NCBI GenBank assembly: GCA_964200075.2 | Contig: CAXNAA020000540.1 | Span: 1 to 20,365, forward strand | Length of the DNA: 20,365 nucleotides | DNA from: Sphacelaria rigidula | Taxonomy: Eukaryota; Phaeophyceae; Sphacelariales | Reading direction: 5' to 3' | Shown: positions 9,901-19,029 of the stretch, one piece after another | Layout of the letters: each line of letters starts with the position of its first letter | Position numbering within the stretch: position 1 is the stretch's first letter | Translations under genes and position numbers: made by a program | The notes under the pieces: generated by a model | Databases searched by the model: none | What the model was told of the DNA's origin: nothing | What the model saw: only the letters and a program-made list of their open reading frames with translations

Positions 9901-12900
9901 GAGACTACCTGTGTGGGGGGGTGGCACGCCCACCTTGGTGCCTACCCGTACATGTGCGACCGGACTACCTAACCCAAGGGCTGGGGAAGTTGGCGGGCGG
10001 AGTGCACTAGACTGCACTGCACGAAACTAGAAATAGCGAAGTGAGGGGTGAAAGGTTCTTCCATGTCTCCTGGGGACGAGAAACAAAAAAATTGGGGCGA
10101 GAAAAAACAAAAAAAAGACAAGAGACAAACAGACAAACCACGCACCTGGAGAACAGACATCCCCCCGTTGATGAGGGCCATGAAGTCGGCAAGCTCGTGC
10201 GGGATCTCATGCAAAACCGCGGCTCCCGTAACCGTCCACCCGATTGCAGAACTGCACCCCAAGAACGCAGCTCCGATCGTCACTCCGTCAGCGAAGTTAT
10301 GGACCAAGTCTCCCGCAATCACCGTCCAGACAACCGGCTGCAACCCCTTCAGATCGAACACCGATCTCTCGGCGGACGAAGATATAGCGCTCCTCAAGTG
10401 TCCATCGCCGGTTTGATCCCCAGCAACCCGGGAGGTTGAGTGCGCCGGCGCCTCAACGCCTCCAACAGCTCCGGACACACCGGTGACTGCGGGTCCTGCT
10501 CCATTACCGCTGCCGTTGTTTGGTCCGAGATGAGAGTGGTCGTGGGTGTGGCCGGCATCGAGCATGGTGTGCACGACGAGACCGAAGAACATTCCCGCGA
10601 GGAGGGAGAGCCCCGCGCGCATACCATTGGCGTGAAGATCGTCGGGGTACTCGATTTCGAGGCTCTCCAGCGCCTCGGGGAGGATGTGCATCAGGGCGGT
10701 CGCCAGCAGGGCACCGGAGGCCACGAGGCATGCGTGGGAGAGGTCGATCTTTTCCGATACCTTGTGACTAGCTACGACCAAGACTCCCACCAAGCTGGCC
10801 GAACGAACCGTACAGGTACGGGGGGGGGGGGTCGGCAAGAGCGATCGAGTTCGATTTTCTAGGGTCGGGTGAGTGACGATTCGTCTGGAAGAAAAGACTT
10901 GCTTCAAGTGTCGTTGATGATTCGTACGGTACGAATCAATCAATCATAGGGCTTTGTGGTTGGACGAGTATCGATTCTTCGTCTGAAAAAGACACTGGCT
11001 TTTGGTGTAATTGATGATTCGTACAGTACGAATCAATCAATCGTAGGGCTTTGTGGTCGGACGAGTAACGATTCGTCTGAGAAAAGACATTGGCTTTTGG
11101 TGTTTTAGATGATTCGTACCGTACGAATCAATCAATCGTACAAGTAGGGCTTTCGTTTTCGTTTCAGCGTCGCATGCACCCCAGGTACGCACGCGCACGT
11201 CAGGTAAGTGAGGCACGTGGAATGGCGCCAAATTTGCGTGAAAACGGTGATCTTGACCTGACCCGCGAACTACCCGAAACAGGGCAACAGGAGAAGAAAC
11301 AAATCGGACCCAGATAAATTCACACAGACGCGATACGAAAAAAAAACATCTCACGCGTATCATGATCTAGGTATGATTCAACTGAATTCAATAATGCAAT
11401 TGGAAATTCTTTCGCTCCCACGAAACACATATTCCCTCGATTGGGAATATTCCTCAATTCACACAGACGCGATACAAAAAAAAAAAACAGACGACTTAAA
11501 TTTCTTTTATGAAAACACGGAAAAAGAAGGAGGGAAAATACTGCCAACCCAAGGGTCTGTCGAAAATGTATTTCGGGACACGTGGGCCCCAAGATCGAAA
11601 AATCGAGTTTTTGAGGGGGGGGATCTCAGCCTGCTGTCCCCTAGTTTTTTGTCGAGGCGTCGGCGGATACGGTCAGCTGCCGTGTACAGAGATTCTCGGC
11701 ATGGAGACCGTTGAGATGACGGACACACCGCCGCTGCAAGCTCATCACCCACCACGGTTACATTCGTGGGTTAATGTTCCGTGTCGTGTGCCTCCACTAT
11801 CTACCAGTAGTAATAGTCCGAGGTCCGGGCAAATTTGGCGAGGTGCGAAATACTATTGCTGCCTAGTATATTCGTACACCAACGGTAGGCCAAGATATCG
11901 CACTCTCTCCAAGAAAAACCGCGACAGGTTCCTTCCCGGCACGGCTTCAGCAACGGAGGCAATGAAGAAAAACCGCGGGAACAGGGCACAACCGCTGATG
12001 ATCAAAATTGAGGATGGAGGATGGAGCTTTGCATTGAGGATGAGAACCCAGAGGATTAAAATCTTCGTACCCATACCAAATCTTCAAAATATGGTTCCAC
12101 CCCTCCACCTACTGGTAGCTATTGGCCACTGCAGCACGCCCTACAAATTTGGATTTCGACAACGAAATGTTGGGGTCCTGGATGAAGAACCAATTTCGGG
12201 TAAGTTTGCCCCGAAATTACCCGAAATTGGTTCTCCACCCAAGACACCAACATTTCGTCCAACGAAATCCAAATTTGTAGGGCGTGCAGCAGTGGACAAT
12301 AGCTACCAGTAGGTGGAGGGATGGAACCATATTTTGAAGATTTGGTGTGGATACGAAGATTTTGATCCTCCGGGTTCTCATCCTCAATGCAAAGCTCCAT
12401 CTTCGAATTCGATGATGGGCTGTTGGATGACTCAGCTTTCTGGAATCCACATTACCTCGGCAAGAACGGGCGCCCCTCGGCTCTGCAGGGACGAGACAAA
12501 AAATGCTAGCGACATCGCCATGGTAGGAGATAAATTGAAAAAAAATGAGGGGAGAAAAATAAGGAACCACAGTCACGGAAACAAAAATGGAAACCAAAAC
12601 GACAGACAAGAAAGGGAGTGAAGAGGGCAACAGGAAAGAAAAAACTGCAACACGCACACACACGAAATGTATCACACAAGAGAGGCCATGGAGGTCAAGA
12701 AACCCAGGGACAAAATACAAAAGACGCAACAAACAGATCAAGTGGGCAAATATGAAAACACAAGAAACACATCCATGGGGAATACCGCTTAAGTCGTATT
12801 CCAGGGACGAGTCGGCCACCGATACAAAATAGTGCTTATCGTATCAGCTTCAGTGTTACCCCCCCCCCCCCCCTCCCCCGGCCCCTATCGAATACAAATA

Positions 12901-15900
12901 TTGGCTCGCTCTCCTGCTATACGGTACGTGAACGACTGCAAACATCTCGGTATTCTTAATAGGCATGTAATTCTTGCGCAACGCCTAGGCAGTGTGTAAT
13001 GAAAAGTACACACCCGCTGCCTGCGCACTTCCTTCCGAGTTACACGTTCCGACATCATGTGTTCACCCCGTCATCATCGTAATTCTCGCCACATGATACA
13101 ATGGTTGAGGCTGGCACACTTGTATCAGTGTAGACACCCACATCCGATTTTTTCCTGCAATGACAATCCCGAGTGCTCCTAGCATGGGCGGAATCCGTTA
13201 CCTGTCTAAATCGGCACTCCAGGCGAAAGTTTGGGGACTATCAACGCACACTTTCTCTTGGATACACTTTGCACCCCCCCTCCCCGAGGTTTCTCGGAAT
13301 ACCTTCGAGGGGGTTAAGGTTCGGGTTAGAGTTATGGAAGCTGGGCAGGGCAGGGTCCTTCACGTATATCCTCCTGCCCACCCACCCTCCACCTCTCGCA
13401 CACACCGCACGCGCGCTTCCCATTTTTCATAACCTCATATATGACGAGTCTCACAGGAAAACGTGACCCACCTCTCCGACGGAAGGCAATCGAGATCCCC
13501 CCACACACAATGCATTTGACATACCGGTGAATATCAAGGGTCGGACAAATAATGATTCGTCTGGAAATTACCTGGTTTTCAGCGTTGCAGCCCAGGTACA
13601 CGCAGCTCAGACACGTGGGATGGCGCAAAAGTTGCGTGGATACCCCTTGGACCAGCGGTCAACTTTTTTCCCCCCAACTTTTTGGCAATCAGGCCGAAGA
13701 AATCGAGGATTTGATGATTCTTAGTCGTGATAATTCGTCCTAACCGTGGTAGATATACATGTGCTGCACTGCATCAACATCCCCGCTTCATGAAATTTGG
13801 ACATCCCCGCTCGGCGCTTCATCTGCTCACCTGCAAGCCGAAACGACGATGGATGCAAATATCGCGTTTGCCCACTGGTTACTCGTCGCGGGAGAGTCGT
13901 CATCCTCTTCTCCCTCTTCGTCATGACTGTCATGCTCCTCATCGTCATGATCCTCATCGTCATGATCTTCATGGTCGTGATCGTGGTCCTCGTGCTCGTC
14001 TCCCGTCTCCGTCGCGGTAGCCTCCAGTGCGACCCCCGTAGAGTCGGACACGACAACGGGCAGCTCATCGGAACCGTGCTCGAGCAACAGAGCCAAGCCT
14101 CCCGACAAGGTGATCGGAACGTCGACAACGGCTGCTCCCGACGCGACATCTACTCTGTACACCACGGTATCCGAGGGCGTCGCCGAGTCGCCATCGACGA
14201 GGTCTACGGGTTCCTGAGTCCCCTCCTCGTAAGCTTCCCAGGCTTTACGGGGTAATGTTTCGGGGGGAGGACGGGACGTGGAAGGAAAAAACAAGCGGGG
14301 AGAAATGATGTATCCGTTGGCTGCGGGCACTGTAGAAAAATATGTATAAAACGCGCGACCACCGACAGAGAGGCACAGCACGTCGCAACTTGCCATACTT
14401 ACGTTATATATTATGTGGTACACCTTGGATACACCTTGATGTCGACATTCGCTCGTTGGTGTGGGGGAGAGGGCGATATAGGGCATGTCCTCATTGCCGA
14501 CGGAATTTTACAAGGCTATGTTTTGAAGAATATACCCGGAAGTAGGGGGGGCGGGGGGGCGGTCGGTTGGCATGCTGAACCATGCCAGTATGTGTATTCA
14601 ACATCCGATATTGTTCCGCACGAGATCAAGCCCTGTCCAGAACATTTACCAAATGAAGAACGCCCGGAACACCCTGGAAGTGCCCTTATTTCTTATTTCA
14701 GTCGGTGTATCCCGCAAAACGCAGCATTGGAATATATTGAAGTGACATGCCGCCATCGAAGACTCCCATCGTAGTCAACGGACCGGGTTGAAACAACGCA
14801 CTCACAGCAGGAGCGCCGTCAGAACACAAATACACACTCGGTACAGATTAGTTAAGCATGTGTTGTAGAACTACAAAAGACGACCGTAGATCTTTCGTCG
14901 AAGAGTTTACCACGGAAAAGGAATCAGGTACTGTATATTCGCTTGTCGACACTGTCCGTCGCCAGCCAGCAATTTGGTATCTCTTCTTGCGCCGCTGCTG
15001 TGTCGATACTGTACTGTTGCCCACAGCACCGGGTAAATAGACATACCGCTGTCGGTACACACGGTAAGTAGTCGGGGCATTATAACTGTACGGTATATGA
15101 CGTGCATTCCCACTACTGTCCCACTTTCCATGCATCATTACACCGTACACTGTGTGATGGCATCAATATCGCGCCCCCTGAACCCAACGATTTCCAGCAT
15201 TCGCTTTTTTACCGCTTTGATTACCAGGGCTTTTTTCACCTCAGTTCATTAGCCTGCGGAGAGACGGGCGAGCGTAGCAGGCTAAGACAGCACAAGGTTC
15301 ACTCATGCGGTATGCCCGGAATGCTTCGTGCTGTCCACTTTGAGTGTACACGTGTCAGCTCTGCTTCTCGTGTGGTATTTTTGCTTGCCTTCTTCGTCGC
15401 CCCTTCCCCCGAGCTGAGCGATGTGTCCACCCCCTTGTTCACCAGGGGGGCGTCCATTATCGTGGCACACGGCCGAAATAGTGGAGAATCATCCGTGCAT
15501 GTATTTCATCAATCAATCGGGTTTGTGGGCGCTGCACGCTTGGCGTGCGAAGCCATCTTGACCCCATTGACCACGGGGTTCTGTTTGAGTTACTTTTGGC
15601 AAAACAAGAAAAACCGTGTCGGCTGTCCGCCACGGGATTTGGGCGAAAATCCTCCCCAACACGAGCGACTTGTCATCGAAGTGCGCGCATGGTCATCCAC
15701 TCGTACAGAATGATGGATGTGCGTGAAATTGCAACGAAATCAACCGAGGACGTAGTTCACCTGCAGCGTTTTCGTATTGCATTACAGTGCAGTAGGATAT
15801 TCAGGAAATTAAACAACTGCTGCCCAACTACAGACCGTACATTAAAAACATCGCATCCATTCTCTTGGACAACAAAGGTCGGTGGACAACTTCAGCAAAA

Positions 15901-16797
15901 AGCGTACCAACGCTACGCGATCTGTACAGGTCGACATGCACTGCACTAGTAGTGTGTACGTATATACATGATATAATCCGTACATAATCAAGCAAGAGAA
16001 ATTGCAGGAGATCAAATTCGACATCAAGCATGGACGCAACCCGCTGATCGCAAACGTAACCTGGTTTTGGATACTGTCTGTTTTGTCTCACGCCTAGTCA
16101 TTTGGCCGCACGGTGAACTTCGGCCTGCTATTCAATATCCCCTCGTGCCAGCATACTTGCTGTATCTTTTTTCGGCCTGGCCACCCTTCTGATCTTGGAA
16201 TGCACCAGGTAATACATGAGGGGCGACACGTCGAGGCATTTAGTCGTCTTCGAGACAGGAGTCAATTGGCTCGTTCATTCACGCGCCGCTGTAACAGCGC
16301 GTCCGCATAGATAACATGGCATAATTCTCGAGCACAGCAGTAGATCAAAATGGGGAAAGAGTGCCGTAGGACATCTGCTACTACTACTCTGTGCTGATCA
16401 GTCCATCTATTTTGCTCACCAGCCACTTTCCGAGGGTCCGTTACACAGTACGACGCTAAACAGATGGTGGGGTTCTGCCACTATCCTGTTCACGGTTATG
16501 TACGGCGCCAGCCACAAATACGACAGGGGATTAGATGAGTCGACCGCTCTTACCCTCAGATGTTGCCTCTTCAGCCGACTCCAATCCTTCTTCGTCGGTC
16601 GTGTCGGTTAACGCCACCATGAATGCGAGCGTTGTTTCGCCACTGGAGTCGGCGGGACCGACCTGCAAAGTATAATCACCGGGATCCACAGCATATACAT
16701 TGATTTCCTCGAAGGAATCGACGAGGACCGATTGCCCCAGCAAGATGGCAGCGGCCAACACGGCATACCGGGCACATGTTGTATTGTTATTCCTCAT
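6521..16797 (-). CDS. ZIP-family (LIV-1-like) zinc/divalent metal transporter, four coding exons
   Basis: Spliced coding sequence on the minus strand: 16797-16554, 14329-13831, 10794-10146, 6928-6521 (1800 nt, 599 residues plus TGA). Junction phases are 1, 2 and 0, and all three introns are GT-AG. Residues 1 to about 28 form a signal peptide. Residues 29-190 are a luminal or extracellular region of no recognised family. Residues 192-226 are Asp/Glu/His-rich. Eight membrane segments follow, at about 234-257, 266-290, 305-327, 400-427, 432-457, 465-486, 494-514 and 569-588. The ZIP signatures are HNFADGVTIGAAF (413-425, TM4) and HEIPHELADF (443-452, TM5); in this family they supply the metal-binding His, Asn, Asp and Glu residues. 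TM2 ends in the familiar HILPEA. The cytosolic TM3-TM4 loop carries HTHDHSH (330-336). The family moves Zn or similar ions into the cytosol across the plasma membrane or an organelle membrane. Family assignment is firm; metal specificity and location are inference. Confidence 0.93.
8410..8528. repeat. Small inverted-repeat pair, possible miniature element
   Basis: CATTTCCGGGGATGCC at 8410-8425 faces GGCATCCCGAGAAATG at 8513-8528; the reverse complement matches at 14 of 16 positions. The interior is T-rich and has no coding capacity. No clear target duplication is seen outside, so an element is only a possibility. Confidence 0.5.
9430..9448. repeat. (GGTC)n microsatellite
   Basis: Four and a half GGTC units in intron 3. 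Confidence 0.9.
10146..10794 (-). CDS. ZIP transporter exon 3: TM1 to TM5, metal-site helices
   Basis: Encodes residues 248-464. The acceptor is TTCGGCCAG before 10794; the C at 10794 completes an AGC serine codon left open by exon 2, and TM1 continues smoothly across the junction. It holds the rest of TM1, TM2 with HILPEA, TM3, a cytosolic loop of about 70 residues starting with HTHDHSH and otherwise Gly/Ala/Ser-rich, and both signature helices. Visible metal-site residues are H413, N414, D417 (TM4) and H443, E444, H447, E448, D451 (TM5). The exon ends CTCCAG followed by GTGCGT in phase 0. An alanine (A450) sits where many LIV-1 proteins have glycine in HEIPHELGD. Confidence 0.95.
10870..11145. 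repeat. Threefold tandem repeat of about 96 bp with a perfect palindrome in each unit
   Basis: Each unit contains CGATTC(TT)CGTCTG, AAAAGAC, a 19-bp palindrome GATTCGTAC-N-GTACGAATC, AATCAATC and TAGGGCTTTGTGGT. The palindromes are at 10919-10937, 11016-11034 and 11111-11129, giving periods of 97 and 95 bp. The centre base differs (G, A, C) while both 9-bp arms are identical in all three. The array lies in intron 2, ending about 75 nt upstream of exon 3 on the minus strand. Confidence 0.93.
11317..11486. repeat. 20-bp direct repeats, each followed by an A run, flanking a short hairpin
   Basis: AATTCACACAGACGCGATAC occurs at 11317-11336 and again at 11456-11475, each followed directly or after one G by a run of A. 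Between them lies the imperfect palindrome ATATTCCC...GGGAATAT at 11429-11450. Both copies carry the A run, so the pair looks like a segmental duplication and not a retroposon target duplication. Confidence 0.75.
12021..12400. repeat. Long foldback (hairpin) element in intron 2
   Basis: Arms 12021-12203 and 12217-12400 are reverse complements with a 13-base loop; the coordinates sum to 24420-24421 throughout. Landmarks are ATGGAGCTTTGCATTGAGGA against its complement at the outer ends, TACAAATTTGGATTTCG in the middle and GAACCAATTTCGGGTAA at the inner end. Long open frames cross it in both directions, as expected when both arms lack stops; I do not call them genes. Because it is inside intron 2 it should be copied into the transporter pre-mRNA. 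Confidence 0.92.
13262..13340 (+). repeat. Dispersed repeat copy with telomere-like tail (copy 1)
   Basis: ACACTTTGCACCCCCCCTCC, CCGAGGTTTCTCGGAATACC and TTCGAGG are followed by a degenerate GGGTTAAGGTTCGGGTTAGAG tail. The same arrangement recurs at 17809-17890. Confidence 0.75.
13540..13660. repeat. Diverged partial relative of the 11070-11260 sequence
   Basis: GATTCGTCTGG, TTTTCAGCGT, GCA(C)CCCAGGTACRC, CACGTGG(G/A)ATGGCGC and TTGCGTG appear in the same order as in 11070-11245, next to the third palindrome unit. The palindrome itself is missing here. Confidence 0.6.
13831..14329 (-). CDS. ZIP transporter exon 2: ectodomain, Asp/Glu/His-rich stretch, start of TM1
   Basis: Encodes residues 82-247 and two bases of codon 248. 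The 3' end is firm: TTGCAG followed by GTGAGC, phase 2, joining so that TM1 reads through FASIVVSAC into SLVGVLVV. The 5' end is less certain. I chose the acceptor TTTTTCTACAG just upstream of 14329, which restores the frame from exon 1. Acceptors ending in GCAG at 14321, AAAG at about 14253 and GAAG at about 14243 would also keep the frame, and a pyrimidine-rich stretch lies upstream of the latter two. Those alternatives would shorten the protein by up to about 30 residues. The clearly gene-like part starts near the WEAYEEG motif. Residues 192-226 contain eight histidines within an almost uninterrupted Asp/Glu run. Confidence 0.85.
14330..16553 (-). other. Intron 1 of the ZIP transporter gene (about 2.2 kb)
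   Basis: Starts with GTAAGA and ends with TACAG, phase 1. The open frame of 203 codons on the plus strand at 15102-15713 is the longest inside it, but shows no family resemblance, no splice context and no membrane or domain pattern, so I do not call it. Apart from a G-rich patch at about 14546-14566, I see no strong repeats or RNA gene here. Confidence 0.75.
16554..16797 (-). CDS. ZIP transporter exon 1: start codon, signal peptide, start of ectodomain
   Basis: Encodes residues 1-81 plus the first base of codon 82. The ATG is at 16797-16795, and the same frame meets a TGA at 16851-16849 upstream with no other ATG between, which supports this start unless an upstream exon exists. Two arginines (2 and 10) precede a hydrophobic core at about 11-25 (VLAAAILLG), as in a secretory signal peptide; cleavage near residue 28 is my estimate. 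The remainder is acidic with short alternating hydrophobic segments such as YTLQV, and I recognise no domain. The exon ends in GAGG followed by GTAAGA, a strong donor, in phase 1. Confidence 0.83.
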
Positions 16798-17361
16798 GTT
16801 TCCCGGGCAGAGACGCGTAGATGCTGTCCTCGAGGATGTACAGTGCAGTCAGCGATGTTCGGTAGGTGGGTCTTGCAGAGTGGCGAGTCCTGAGGATTGC
16901 TGTCTCTCCGGCGAACTACGAACAACTGTAGTCGTGGTCAGAGGCAGCGTCTGAGATTCTCGTCGCCGTCGGATAAGTGCGTAATGGTTGACATACATAG
17001 TTAATTGATTATTTGAAAAATCGTCAGCGCCGCCGTCGGATAAAGAGTCGGAAACTTCATGACAAATGCCACACGACACGCAGGAGTGATGTGAACAAAA
17101 AGGTAGGAGCTGGGGCCGACCAATGTCAAAACACTACTGACTGTACTCTCATAATAGAGTAATATAGAATTGCTGCTGTCAGTCACCCAGATGTCTGGGT
17201 TTGTTTGACACCTGGAAATGCGGCAATAGCACTAGGGTATCGTTGTGCTCGTTTTCTAGTCCATAGCGAGATGGATCTCTGGGTCCACCTCTAGCCACAT
17301 GGGCTGCTGTGCTCACTCTGTTTGCGGAGAAGTTTCCCGCGGGGTTTGGTGCTCTTGAGTT

Positions 17362-17468
17362 TGAGCAATAGTCTGTTCGGTACAAGGTCATGAGCAATCT
17401 GTACGGTACAAGGTCATGAGCAATCTGTTCGGTACAAGGTCATGAGCAATCTGTTCGGTACAAGTTCA
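17362..17468. repeat. 26-bp tandem repeat, four copies
   Basis: Units start at 17362, 17391, 17417 and 17443 with TGAGCAAT and contain CTGTTCGGTACAAGGTCA. The first unit has a small insertion, the second has TAC in place of TTC, and the last is diverged at its end. Confidence 0.93.
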
Positions 17469-17808
17469 AGCAACCTGTCAGATGCAGAGGGTCATATCAA
17501 CATAGCAAGACAGAATTCAGGATTCGATGCTGTCACAACCCTCCGGTTGGGGGTGTACACGGGTTTCGAACATCAGGGTTTCTACTCTGCAAGGTGGGGA
17601 AAGAAGAAATTGCAGAAAGATACAGATATGCCGTGCGCATCGATGACTGTTGCTCATCTCTGCATATCGTCGGCGGCGTACATAAAGGGATTCTGGGGCA
17701 GATGAGCAGTGGTGAGCAGTAGACCCATCTTGTCCAAAACGTGTTTTGTTCCAAAACTGGCTGAAAGGCATCTATTTGAGCTCTGGCAATGCGCACTTGG
17801 CCTGGAGA

Positions 17809-17890
17809 ACACTTTACACCCCCCTTGCCCGAGGGCTTTCGGTATGCCTTCGTCGTGGTCAGGGTGAGGGTTAGCGTTAGGGTTGGCGGC
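17809..17890 (+). repeat. Dispersed repeat copy with telomere-like tail (copy 2)
   Basis: ACACTTTACACCCCCCTTGC, CCGAGGGCTTTCGGTATGCC and TTCG precede GGTGAGGGTTAGCGTTAGGG. Same order and orientation as copy 1 at 13262-13340. Confidence 0.75.
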
Positions 17891-19029
17891 ATCTCCATAG
17901 TACCAACCATTGTTGACGTACATTTCCCCAGGGTCCCGTCATTACATATAATAGAACCCACCCCCTTGGACCGCGAGGGTAGGTCAACCGCTAAATCGGC
18001 ATCAATATTTACATGGAAAAAGTATGTGTGATCCAGATGAACATCCTGTCGTACACCCCTGTATCAGGAGCACTCGATGCGCTGGCTGTTCCGCCGCGTC
18101 GGGCGTTCCGCTATACCGTTCATGACTGAGTACTCGTAGTGGTCCGACTGTCGCCGTCAGGGTAGAGACTTAGAGTTCGACTCCCGATGTATTCGGTTTT
18201 TTCTTCGTAGTATGTGATTTCCACCACCGTGGAAAGCGTCCATGGGAACGTGAGTAAACAAAGTAGTCAACTGAGTTTGTGTGACGTTTAGTTGACGCGG
18301 TGCGGGAGTGCTGATACCATACGCGAGACCAAAATGCAAGGCGTGTACCGGGGAGAGATAGGTTGATCCCTTGAGACCACGGACTCGCCCCGAGGAAGGG
18401 AAGGGGTTCAAAGTGCGACAATATTATGAATGATAAATAATAGTAAAAAAAATATAGATTACCCGCTCTTCTTTTGGCGGTTCCAGTAAGATTCAGACCT
18501 GGGTGATTATTATGGGAATATGTGTGTGACAAGCTGGGGGTTGTGATTTTTTCGCCCCCATAAGCGGTGCATTGAATATTGCCACTACACGGACGCCACA
18601 GTAGTCAGGGGTACACCTACTCGTAGCTCTCCCGAAATCTGCGACACTTTCGATTTCTCCGAAGTTTTCTTGAACCTTTGACCGCCGAAAACCTTACCGA
18701 GATCGCTCCTAGAAGATCGCCCCTAATACCATTCCGCAAGAAACGGCGACTTCGGCCATATTGAAAACGCCATATTATGTTATGGTGATGAGGGGTCCGG
18801 GACTCAAAATTCTACCGAAGGGTGTGATCGGGGATAAGTGGCTGATACTGTACGGAAGTACGATAAACCAAAATAGACCCAGATCGCACTGTTACTTGCT
18901 ACTATATTTAAATGATGCGATCTGCTGACAACTACAGCAGTAGGTTACGGACGAATTAGGCACATTTTCGCAATGTACGTGCAGAATAACATTTTTAATG
19001 CCCATCCATCTTTGTAGCCACCGGTTAAC

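Larger units (their letters stand above)
6929..10145 (-). other. Intron 3 of the ZIP transporter gene (about 3.2 kb)
   Basis: Starts with GTGCGT and ends with GGGGCAG, phase 0. It contains a G14 run (7328-7341), a G11 run (7057-7067), a short GGTC microsatellite at 9430-9448 and a small inverted-repeat pair at 8410-8528. The plus-strand G/A-rich sequence at 7018-7067 is a C/T tract in the transcript, about 90-140 nt before the acceptor. I recognise no coding sequence in it on either strand. Confidence 0.87.
10795..13830 (-). other. Intron 2 of the ZIP transporter gene (about 3.0 kb)
   Basis: Starts with GTGAGC and ends with GGCCAG, phase 2. It contains the foldback at 12021-12400, the palindrome array at 10870-11145, a partial relative of that array at 13540-13660, a 20-bp direct repeat pair at 11317 and 11456, a C15 run at 12859-12873 and a G12 run at 10820-10831. 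In the pre-mRNA the last of these reads as a C tract ending 23 nt before the acceptor AG, so it may serve as part of the pyrimidine tract. Confidence 0.88.

Noticed and set aside
10440-10862. Plus-strand frames opposite transporter exon 3 (similar shadows at 13797-14255 and 6693-7076)
   Set aside because: Antisense shadows of clearly coding, G/C-rich exons.
11317-11475. Target-site duplication of a retroposon
   Set aside because: Both copies are followed by A runs, whereas a retroposon would place the poly-A only before the 3' duplication.
11509-12312. Plus-strand open frame of 267 codons, and a minus-strand frame of 200 codons at 12217-12819
   Set aside because: Both run through the foldback arms, which give similar peptides on opposite strands; both lie in intron 2 and match no family.
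15102-15713. Plus-strand open frame of 203 codons inside intron 1
   Set aside because: No recognisable domain, composition is noncoding-like, and there is no splice or promoter context; could be revisited if transcripts exist.
17362-17468. CRISPR-like array
   Set aside because: The 26-bp units are directly adjacent with no variable spacers, in a eukaryotic context.
18100-18185. Possible tRNA because of a T-arm-like GTTCGACTCCC
   Set aside because: No D-arm, anticodon arm or acceptor pairing could be folded upstream of it.
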